Assembly (NCBI GenBank): GCA_964513465.1
Contig: CAZEMR010000090.1
Coordinates: 1 to 11,311, forward strand
Origin: CAZEMR01 sp964513465
GTDB taxonomy: Bacteria > Bacteroidota > Ignavibacteria > Kapaibacteriales > UBA2268
Direction: 5' to 3'
Length of the DNA stretch: 11,311 bases
Position 1 is the stretch's first letter. The number at the start of each line of letters is the position of its first letter. The notes under the pieces are model-generated. The model was not told the origin of the DNA and searched no databases. It was given only the letters and a program-made list of their open reading frames with translations. This document shows positions 1-5,878 of this stretch, one piece after another. The position numbers were made by a program, and so were the translations under genes.

Positions 1-23
1 AAAGAACTTAATAATCCGGAAAA

Positions 24-617
24 ATGATATATACATCAGATTCGATTGAAAAAGGGGTCGAGATGTTTTCGTCTCTGCCAACGATTGGAAGAAAGACCGC
101 ACAGCGACTGACCTATTATATGCTAAAGCAGTCCGGGGAATTCAGCGAAAAGTTTGCCGAATCGATAGTGGAACTCAAGCGTCGGGTCAAATTCTGCTCG
201 GTATGCTTCAATTATACCGAGAGCGACCCCTGTCCGATTTGCGCATCGCATAAGCGCGACCGCACGACGATCTGCGTGGTCGAGCAGCCTTCGGATGTGC
301 TGGCTATCGAGAAAACCAACGAGTTCTTCGGGCTTTATCACGTGCTGCACGGAGTATTAAACCCGCTGGAGGGAATTACGCCCAATGAATTGAAAATTAA
401 GGAATTAATCGAGCGCTCGACCGAAGCCCAGGAGATCATTCTCGCGCTCAACCCAAGCGTCGAGGGCGAAGTAACAACGCAATACATCGGCAAAATACTT
501 AAGCCGCTCGAAGTAAAAGTATCGCGTATTGCAAGCGGAGTGCCTATGGGCTCGGCGCTGGAGTTTTCGGACGAAGCAACGCTATCCCGTGCGCTCGAGG
601 GCAGAATAATTGTGTGA
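24..617 (+). CDS. recR: Recombination mediator protein RecR
   Basis: RecR works with RecF/RecO to load RecA onto gapped or SSB-coated DNA during recombinational repair in the cytoplasm. The family order is visible. A helix-hairpin-helix near residues 14-34 contains SLPTIGRKTAQR, matching the usual LPGIGxKxAQR. A four-cysteine zinc site follows at C58, C61, C70 and C73. A TOPRIM domain runs from about residue 81 to 175, with the conserved glutamate in VVEQPSD (E87) and the late motif LNPSVEGE. At 197 residues it matches the usual length of about 200. The start at 24 has GGA a few bases upstream and gives the expected short N-terminal helix before the HhH; the internal Met14 would cut into that helix. 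A TAA at 9-11 may end an upstream gene (ybaB/ebfC is the common neighbour), but too little is present to say. The next gene starts 9 nt after the stop, so co-transcription is likely. Confidence 0.97.
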   Translation: MIYTSDSIEKGVEMFSSLPTIGRKTAQRLTYYMLKQSGEFSEKFAESIVELKRRVKFCSVCFNYTESDPCPICASHKRDRTTICVVEQPSDVLAIEKTNEFFGLYHVLHGVLNPLEGITPNELKIKELIERSTEAQEIILALNPSVEGEVTTQYIGKILKPLEVKVSRIASGVPMGSALEFSDEATLSRALEGRIIV

Positions 618-626
618 AGTAAATCT

Positions 627-1226
627 ATGAAGCCATTAATATATATATATATTACGCTTATTTTCGGGCTGGCCGGATGCGAGCTTTTCTCTACCCGGTC
701 GCCCGAACAGCCGGACAGCTCGCTGCCCACGTTCTACCCTCCGACCTCGGCTGCGGTTGTAATTAATAATTTCACGAATGCTTTTATCAGCAAAAATTCG
801 GGGCAATACCGGGTCTGTTTCCTGGATTCGACAACCGGCCGGATTGCGCCCTTCTTTTTCCTGCCCTCGGCTGAGGCAGACGGCCGCTATCCCTCGCTAT
901 TCGACGATTGGGGCGTCCAGCACGAGGAGAGCTACTTTATTTCGCTGATTTCCGCGGTTCCCGCGGAAGATACTCTGGGCCTGATCTGGAGCAATCCGCA
1001 TTTTGACTTTATGCCTCCGGATTCGGCGCTGTTCACGGCGGATTATAAAATATTCGCCGGGCATAACTACGACGCGCTCCCGCGGGAATTCTCGGGTACT
1101 GCGCAGATTACAATAGTTACGCCCGACAATGGTAACTGGTTTATCAATCGCTGGGTCGATACGAAAATCGAGTCGGACACAATCGCCAATACCTGGAGCA
1201 TACTCAAAGCCGGGACATATAATTAA
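627..1226 (+). CDS. Hypothetical lipoprotein, NTF2-like candidate (first of a tandem pair)
   Basis: This 199-residue protein has a lipoprotein signal peptide: a short hydrophobic stretch and the lipobox L15-A16-G17-C18. The mature protein should be lipid-anchored, either periplasmic or on the surface. A Pro/Ser-rich linker follows to about residue 40. Then comes a domain beginning with a helix-like segment (VVINNFTNAFISKNSGQYR) and ending in strand-like sequence with the motif NWFINRWVD near residues 168-176. Helix-first, strand-rich layout and size suggest an NTF2/SnoaL-like fold, but this is inference; no catalytic residues can be assigned. The closing motif recurs in the next gene (PWRIIRWRD), which supports the two being paralogues. 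The gene sits 9 nt after recR, and its stop overlaps the next start (TAATG). The Shine-Dalgarno is weak (GAAG about 8 nt upstream). An (AT)7 tract lies inside the signal-peptide codons. Confidence 0.85.
   Translation: MKPLIYIYITLIFGLAGCELFSTRSPEQPDSSLPTFYPPTSAAVVINNFTNAFISKNSGQYRVCFLDSTTGRIAPFFFLPSAEADGRYPSLFDDWGVQHEESYFISLISAVPAEDTLGLIWSNPHFDFMPPDSALFTADYKIFAGHNYDALPREFSGTAQITIVTPDNGNWFINRWVDTKIESDTIANTWSILKAGTYN
639..652. repeat. (AT)7 dinucleotide tract in a signal-peptide coding region
   Basis: Seven uninterrupted AT units encode alternating Ile/Tyr codons right after the start of the first lipoprotein gene. A gain or loss of one unit would shift the reading frame, so the tract could in principle be slippage-prone. 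Shorter ATA-TAT runs occur elsewhere in this window (for example near 1797, 4860 and 8792), so it may only reflect codon preference for Ile-Tyr. Confidence 0.8.
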
Positions 1227-1741
1227 TGTTACGATTTCGCCATATATCGCCGATTATGCTGATAATTGCGCTGATCGCTGTTGCATGCACCAATCCATTT
1301 GCCCCTGCTCTAAACGACCAGCCCGCCGAGAATGCTGTGCTCGGAGATCAGACCAAAATCGAAGGCGTATTCAAAAATTTCCGATATGCTTATACATTCA
1401 AGGATACGGTGGTTTATGGGAATCTGCTGCATCCGAATTTTACATTCATATTCCGCAATTATGACAAAGGCGTCGACGAATCATGGGGGCGCGAGGAAGA
1501 TATGATCTCCACCTCCCGTTTTTTTCAGGCTACTCAGAATCTCGATCTTATCTGGAATGATGTGGTAATAGCAATCGGCGACAGCCTGGTTCAGGATATT
1601 TCCCGCGGATTTAATCTTACGATCGTATTCGATCCGACGGATATCGTAACCATCACCGGCCGGGCCGACCTAAGGCTGGTACGCGAACACAGCGCCGATC
1701 CCTGGCGGATCATACGGTGGCGCGATGAGTCAAACTACTGA
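1226..1741 (+). CDS. Hypothetical lipoprotein, NTF2-like candidate (second of a tandem pair)
   Basis: This 171-residue protein has a basic, hydrophobic N-terminus and a probable lipobox A18-V19-A20-C21. Ala at -3 is less usual than Leu, but Cys followed by Thr-Asn-Pro-Phe fits a lipid anchor. After a linker, residues about 45-165 form one domain with FKNFRYAYTFKDTVVYGNLLH near its start and WRIIRWRDE at its end. That pattern (early helices with an Ala-Tyr-x-x-Lys-Asp segment, then long strands and a final Trp/Arg-Trp strand) is typical of NTF2-like folds; function is unknown. The start codon shares one base with the previous stop (TAATG), implying translational coupling. The 3' end overlaps the convergent histidine kinase gene by 32 bp, so no intergenic terminator exists between them. 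The shared end motif and adjacency suggest duplication with the upstream lipoprotein. Confidence 0.85.
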   Translation: MLRFRHISPIMLIIALIAVACTNPFAPALNDQPAENAVLGDQTKIEGVFKNFRYAYTFKDTVVYGNLLHPNFTFIFRNYDKGVDESWGREEDMISTSRFFQATQNLDLIWNDVVIAIGDSLVQDISRGFNLTIVFDPTDIVTITGRADLRLVREHSADPWRIIRWRDESNY

Positions 1742-2978
1742 CGTGCGCGGGCAGTTCGATCACGAATTCCGTACCCTTGTTGACCGAGGTTTCCTTTATA
1801 TATATCCTGCCGTCGTGATATTCCTCGATAATTCTCTTGCTCAGGCTTAGCCCGAGTCCCCAGCCGCGTTTCTTGGTAGTAAATCCGGGATAAAAGACCT
1901 GTCGGCGCTGGCGATGAGTCATACCCTTGCCGCTGTCGCGCACGGAGATGTGGATTTTCCGGCGCTGGCGCAATTCCATTTTTATTTCGATTGTGCCCTG
2001 TTTGTTGTCGATCGCTTCGGCGGCATTCTTGATCAGATTCTCGATTACCCATTCGAACAGGTCGTTGTTGACTTCGGCTTTGATCAGATAATCCAGCTCG
2101 CGGACGACCTCGATCTTCTTGCCGATATTCGGCAGGCGGCGTTCGGAATACTGGCAAACCTTCTCGATAAGCGAGGCGATGTTTTCAATTTTCTTTGCGG
2201 GCATGCTTCCGATTTTCGAGAATCGAGTAGCAATTGAGCTCAGCCGTGTGATGTCCTTCTCCATTTCGGGAATCGACTCGGTAATCGCCTGAGGATTATC
2301 GCGATTGAGCTTTAATATCTCCAGCCATGCGAGCAGACTCGACAGCGGTGTCCCGAGCTGGTGGGCAGCCTCTTTGGCCATGCCGACCCAGACCTTCGAC
2401 TCCTCGTTGCGGCGGATATTGCTGAAGGCGATATATCCGACGGCGATGAACGCCGCAATCGCAAATATTGCCACATACGGGAAATAGCGCAGCTTCTCGA
2501 TCATCGATGAGTGGTAATAATAGAATTTAGTCAGAATCTTGCCTTCGCGGTCGCGAACGATAATAGGCGGATAGGTGTCGCCCATTTTTTGAATCATATT
2601 GCTCAGCTTTTCGCGCTGATCGGATAGCGACAGCGTTGTGTCGAGCTCGACATTCAGAGTATATTGCTCGAATGGATAATTCGGCTCGTCGTTGGCCTTG
2701 GTGCTGATCATCGGGAACGTGATCGTCGGGGTAATCTTATCCAGCAAAAACCAGTCATTCAGCTCGGTTGCGGGATTAGAATAAAGCTCGTAAATGCTTG
2801 CATATAAATTAATTATACGCTGCTCGCGGCGGATAAGCTCGTCCACCAACAGCTGGGTAAACAAAATCACAGCAAGCACAATTCCGAACGCAACGAACGA
2901 AAAGATCAGCTTCAGCTGCCATTTGGACAGCGTCCTGTCGAACATATGAGAACTGCGGATCCTGTCTATCAGATTCAT
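1710..2978 (-). CDS. Membrane sensor histidine kinase
   Basis: This 422-residue inner-membrane kinase should autophosphorylate on histidine and pass phosphate to a response regulator, which is not present in this window. TM1 is about residues 22-44 and TM2 about 166-186, enclosing an extracytoplasmic sensor region of about 120 residues with no family I recognise. The phosphoacceptor is H206 in AKEAAHQLGTPLSSL, a variant of the H-box in which Gln-Leu-Gly-Thr-Pro replaces Glu-Leu-Arg-Thr-Pro. The ATPase domain shows an N-box (N314 and N318 in ENLIKNAAEAID), G1 (D348-S-G-K-G352-M), an F-box (FYPGFTT) and G2 (GWGLGLSLSK, 372-381). The catalytic core is complete. There is no obvious HAMP: the H-box follows TM2 by only about 20 residues. 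The start lies 8 nt after the hisS stop in an A-rich leader without Shine-Dalgarno, so it is probably co-transcribed with hisS. The end overlaps the convergent lipoprotein gene. Confidence 0.94.
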   Translation of the reverse strand: MNLIDRIRSSHMFDRTLSKWQLKLIFSFVAFGIVLAVILFTQLLVDELIRREQRIINLYASIYELYSNPATELNDWFLLDKITPTITFPMISTKANDEPNYPFEQYTLNVELDTTLSLSDQREKLSNMIQKMGDTYPPIIVRDREGKILTKFYYYHSSMIEKLRYFPYVAIFAIAAFIAVGYIAFSNIRRNEESKVWVGMAKEAAHQLGTPLSSLLAWLEILKLNRDNPQAITESIPEMEKDITRLSSIATRFSKIGSMPAKKIENIASLIEKVCQYSERRLPNIGKKIEVVRELDYLIKAEVNNDLFEWVIENLIKNAAEAIDNKQGTIEIKMELRQRRKIHISVRDSGKGMTHRQRRQVFYPGFTTKKRGWGLGLSLSKRIIEEYHDGRIYIKETSVNKGTEFVIELPAHVSSLTHRATV

Positions 2979-2986
2979 TTATTTTT

Positions 2987-4237
2987 TTAAAAATATTTAT
3001 ATTGATCTATAGAGCTCAAATTGCAAGCGGACTGCTCGCCGCTGGCCATATCCTTGACCTGGACAACTCCCCGGGCAATCTCGTCCTCGCCGATCACAAT
3101 GGTATATCGAGCGTTAAGCTTGTTTGCCTCGCGGAACTGAGCCTTTATGGAACGACGGTTAAGATCGAATGTTATTCTCAGACCCATACCGCGTAATTTT
3201 TCGGCTACCTGCATAGCGGGAGGATTCATCTCCGGCGAGGTCGTAACTATATATACATCCGTTGCCGGGCCGGGTTCCGGGATTAAATCCTGTGCATTCA
3301 ATATTATTAGAAGTCGCTCTATGCCAAGCGCGAACCCAACCGCTGGCTGAGGCTTGCCGTCAAGCTCGCTGAACAATTTATTGTAACGCCCGCCGCCGCC
3401 GAATGAATCCTGCGACCCCAACGCGGGATGCTGCAGCTCGAACACGGTATGCGAATAATAATCCAGTCCGCGCACCAGCCGGGGGTTGATTTCGTATTCG
3501 ATATTCAATTTGTCCAAAATTGATTTGACCATATTGAAATGAGCCGCACTTTCCTCGTCGAGGTAATCGAGTATCACAGGCGCATTTTCGGCTACCCGGC
3601 GGTCGGCATCGTTTTTGGAGTCGAGCACGCGCAAGGGGTTGCTTTCGAGCCGTTTGCGGCTGTCCTCGGAGAGTTCGTTTTCGTTTTCGCGCAGGTATTC
3701 AATTAATTTTTCACGGTATATGGCGCGCGATTCGTCACTGCCGAGCGAATTAATCAATAACTTATAATTGCTGATCCGGGCTTTTCGCAATATTGCAAGA
3801 GCAAGCGCGATGATCTCGGCATCGCTTTCGGGGTGCTCGCTCATAATGCACTCGGCGCCGTACTGATGAAATTGACGAAGGCGGCCCTTCTGCGGCCGCT
3901 CGTATCGGAAGAAGGGGCCGGAATACCACAGCCGGAGTATCGAGGTCTTCGCCGGCATGGAATTCTGAATAGCCGCGCGGACGATGCCTGCGGTGCCTTC
4001 CGGGCGCAAAGTGATCGATTCGCCGCCGCGGTCTTCGAATGTGTACATTTCCTTGTTGACAATATCGGTGGATTCGCCGATGCCGCGCGCGAATACCTCG
4101 GTTTTTTCGAAAATCGGGGTGCGGATTTCCTCGTATCCGTATAATGGGGACACCTCGCGGAAAATGCTTTCCAGAAAATGCCATTGGTTAATTTCTTCGG
4201 GCAGAAGGTCTTTGGTGCCGCGGATAGCCTGAATCAT
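2987..4237 (-). CDS. hisS: Histidine--tRNA ligase
   Basis: This class II aminoacyl-tRNA synthetase charges tRNA-His with histidine using ATP in the cytoplasm. The 416 residues are full length for the bacterial form. The N-terminal IRGTKDLLP is the canonical opening. Motif 1 is near residues 36-50 (EEIRTPIFEKTEVF), followed by TLRPEGTAGIVRA near 77-87. Motif 2 contains FRYERPQKGRLRQFHQYG, with the ATP-contacting arginine, near 108-126. The histidine-specific HisA signature LVRGLDYYSHTVFE begins near 253. GGGGRYNKL lies near 279, and motif 3 (VGFALGIERLL) near 298-310. The last 90 or so residues form the anticodon-binding domain. The ATG at 4235-4237 has only a weak purine stretch (GAAAG) upstream but gives the correct family N-terminus. 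It lies 89 nt after the LamG gene, past a stem-loop. The kinase gene follows at 8 nt. Confidence 0.98.
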   Translation of the reverse strand: MIQAIRGTKDLLPEEINQWHFLESIFREVSPLYGYEEIRTPIFEKTEVFARGIGESTDIVNKEMYTFEDRGGESITLRPEGTAGIVRAAIQNSMPAKTSILRLWYSGPFFRYERPQKGRLRQFHQYGAECIMSEHPESDAEIIALALAILRKARISNYKLLINSLGSDESRAIYREKLIEYLRENENELSEDSRKRLESNPLRVLDSKNDADRRVAENAPVILDYLDEESAAHFNMVKSILDKLNIEYEINPRLVRGLDYYSHTVFELQHPALGSQDSFGGGGRYNKLFSELDGKPQPAVGFALGIERLLIILNAQDLIPEPGPATDVYIVTTSPEMNPPAMQVAEKLRGMGLRITFDLNRRSIKAQFREANKLNARYTIVIGEDEIARGVVQVKDMASGEQSACNLSSIDQYKYF

Positions 4238-4261
4238 ATCTGACTTTCGATTATTTTATCA

Positions 4262-4306
4262 ATAAATAAAATTTCCATAAGACAAATTTACTCATCTTAT
4301 GGAAAT
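4262..4306 (-). terminator. AT-rich stem-loop after the LamG-type gene (candidate terminator)
   Basis: A perfect 12-bp inverted repeat (TCTTATGGAAAT at 4295-4306 and its complement at 4271-4282) encloses a 12-nt loop, 20 nt past the stop of the minus-strand gene. Read on the minus strand, the stem is followed at once by a U-rich run (TTTTATTTATT), as in an intrinsic terminator, though the stem is GC-poor. A further TGGAAAT lies at 4309-4315 just before the stem. Only about 33 bp separate the stem from the hisS start, so any hisS promoter must overlap it, or hisS depends on read-through. A regulatory or operator role is the alternative. Confidence 0.6.
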
Positions 4307-4326
4307 AATGGAAATTTGAGATCAAT

Positions 4327-5766
4327 TTATTTGAGAATTCTTACAGGAAAAACTCGATAGGCACTCCCCGACCGGATTTTAATATAATACATTCCGGAAT
4401 TCAGATCGGCCGAATTAAATATTATTTGCCCGAAGGATTTACCATCGCGGGAATGTCCATTGACCAGGACTTCTCCCGTGCCCGATGGGTTACCGAAAGA
4501 ATTAAACACTGCGCATTCGATATCCCGGCTGTCGATTGAAGCAGATACTATAAAATCGATATTAATCTCGCCGGATGCCGGATTCGGCCAGGGATCCGAG
4601 CAAACCATTCCCTCGCCGTCGATTACGTCGTCGAGCTGAATATGCAGGTCCAGACCGCAGCGGGTGGCTATTTCGACATCTGATACCTCCATACTGCCGC
4701 TCATGGGAATGATCTTATCGTGGCAGACGTCTTTTATCATCAGAGTGTCGGTGTGGCGGCCCATTTCGCGGGGACTGTAGCATACCCGAAGCTGACGCGA
4801 TTCGCCTGCGGGAATCAGCAGAGGCAACTGGCTCTGAGGGATCGAGAAATTCGTGTTCTTATATATATAAGGATTATTAATCTGATAATCCTGCTGCGAA
4901 ATATTTCTGATCGAAATCATTTTGCAATTCAATTTATGGAATCCGGTATCTACGAAAAACAGAACGCCGGATTCATCAATGCCTGAAATCGCGAGTATAT
5001 TATCCGATTCGTTGCATCCCTCGTATTGCTTGCGAACTTCCTCTTCGCTCATGGCCTTGCAATAGATTTTGACTTCGTCGATATCTCCGGTGAAGCGAGC
5101 GGATGTGCGCTCCTCGCCCTGGTAATTCCACCAGTGCCTGGCGAGCGCCCCTTTCGGGCCGGCGACTTTTATATTCTGATTGATTTGTCCCTGCAATTCG
5201 CCGTTGATGTAAGCGCTTAATACGTTGTTCTCCCAGGTCATCAGGTATTGCACCCAATCATATCTGTTTTCCGGATATTGCGCCAGTATAGGGTATGCGC
5301 CCGAGAGATCGGCACCAACGGCAAACTGGATGCCCTGTATTCCGAATTGAGTAATATCGAAAATGCCGAGCCATCCATAGTTATGATGTCCGTATGAAAT
5401 AAAGGTTTCGCCCTCCGGCGCAGTAAAGCTTACAAATCGCACCCACATTGAAATTGTAAATCCGTCATATTGGTCGAATGGAATATCAGGCAGCAGGATA
5501 TGACTTCCAATATTGCTTATATTGCCGTCATTTAACACAAAGTCATTTTTTCCGATGAAGTGCATGGCGGCTTTGCCGATTACGCCTTCGGTCGGTGTCG
5601 GATTATTAACCATTGTGCCATGAAATCCGTTGCCGCTGTGGTCTTTGGCCGTCGAATCGTCGAAGCTCCAGTACGCCACAAGGTGGGTCTCCTCGTTGCA
5701 GGGCTGGGAGTATATATTTACAGGAATCAATAATAGTATTAATAGAAAAAATGATTTGACTCGCAT
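4327..5766 (-). CDS. Secreted LamG-like jellyroll protein with T9SS type A sorting domain
   Basis: This 479-residue exported protein is probably displayed on, or released from, the cell surface through type IX secretion. The signal peptide is residues 1-20 (basic Arg/Lys start, FFLLILLLIPV core, cleavage near YSQ). A LamG/concanavalin-like jellyroll covers about 28-245. Its recognisable opening is HLVAYWSFDDSTAKDHSGNG, it continues with FTISMWVRF, and it ends GDIDEVKIYCKAMSEEEV, all typical of the LamG-like family of carbohydrate- or ligand-binding folds. Residues 255-380 form a beta-rich Ig/ASH-like segment (LLIPAGESRQLRVCYSPREMGRH is cut here to note the PAGES and YSP turns). The last 90 residues are the sorting domain: DPWPNPASGEINIDF, VFNSFG, and the end LNSGMYYIKI with a basic final strand. 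The start has GGAG 7 nt upstream. The gene has its own leader with a dyad, after a strong terminator, so it is likely transcribed separately from the larger gene. No enzymatic motif is visible. Confidence 0.9.
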   Translation of the reverse strand: MRVKSFFLLILLLIPVNIYSQPCNEETHLVAYWSFDDSTAKDHSGNGFHGTMVNNPTPTEGVIGKAAMHFIGKNDFVLNDGNISNIGSHILLPDIPFDQYDGFTISMWVRFVSFTAPEGETFISYGHHNYGWLGIFDITQFGIQGIQFAVGADLSGAYPILAQYPENRYDWVQYLMTWENNVLSAYINGELQGQINQNIKVAGPKGALARHWWNYQGEERTSARFTGDIDEVKIYCKAMSEEEVRKQYEGCNESDNILAISGIDESGVLFFVDTGFHKLNCKMISIRNISQQDYQINNPYIYKNTNFSIPQSQLPLLIPAGESRQLRVCYSPREMGRHTDTLMIKDVCHDKIIPMSGSMEVSDVEIATRCGLDLHIQLDDVIDGEGMVCSDPWPNPASGEINIDFIVSASIDSRDIECAVFNSFGNPSGTGEVLVNGHSRDGKSFGQIIFNSADLNSGMYYIKIRSGSAYRVFPVRILK

Positions 5767-5803
5767 TGCAGTACTCCGAAATTAGCAGGAAGATTTTCGG
5801 AAT

Positions 5804-5824
5804 TTAATCAATAGTCATGATTAA
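5804..5824 (-). promoter_or_regulatory. Dyad in the leader of the LamG-type gene
   Basis: A perfect 7-bp inverted repeat (TTAATCA / TGATTAA) is separated by 7 nt and centred about 48 nt upstream of the start at 5766. It lies between a poor -35-like TTGTAT and a -10-like TAAATT, spaced about 17 nt apart on the minus strand. This could be an operator within a promoter, but both hexamers are weak matches and the repeat is AT-rich, so chance is possible. A second small inverted pair (CCGAAA at 5776-5781, TTTCGG at 5795-5800) lies closer to the start. Confidence 0.3.
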
Positions 5825-5829
5825 TACAA

Positions 5830-5855
5830 TAAAAAACGCCCCCTAAAGGAGGCGT
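5830..5855 (-). terminator. Rho-independent terminator of the 1249-residue protein gene
   Basis: On the minus strand, the transcript can form the stem ACGCCUCC / GGGGGCGU around a UUUA loop: eight pairs including one U-G. It is followed directly by UUUUUU. The position, about 24 nt after the stop codon at 5879-5881, is right for an intrinsic terminator. On the plus strand the same stem has a C-A mismatch and no T-run, so it is directional. Confidence 0.88.
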
Positions 5856-5878
5856 ATAAATAAAATGCTATAATTTTT

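Noticed and set aside
1..23. Tail of an upstream gene (possible TAA at 9-11)
   Set aside because: Only two codons precede the stop, which is not enough to identify or support a gene.
338..730. Minus-strand open frame across the recR-lipoprotein junction
   Set aside because: It lies antisense to recR, whose identity is secure, and crosses the start of the lipoprotein gene; no motif or start signal supports it.
1129..1464. Plus-strand 111-codon frame over the junction of the two lipoproteins
   Set aside because: It overlaps both lipoprotein genes in another frame and is rich in Cys/Arg without any domain. The two lipoproteins have signal peptides and a shared motif, so they are the real genes.
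3762..4184. Frames overlapping hisS on both strands, Arg/His-rich
   Set aside because: They are shadows of the hisS reading frame, which carries all class II synthetase motifs.
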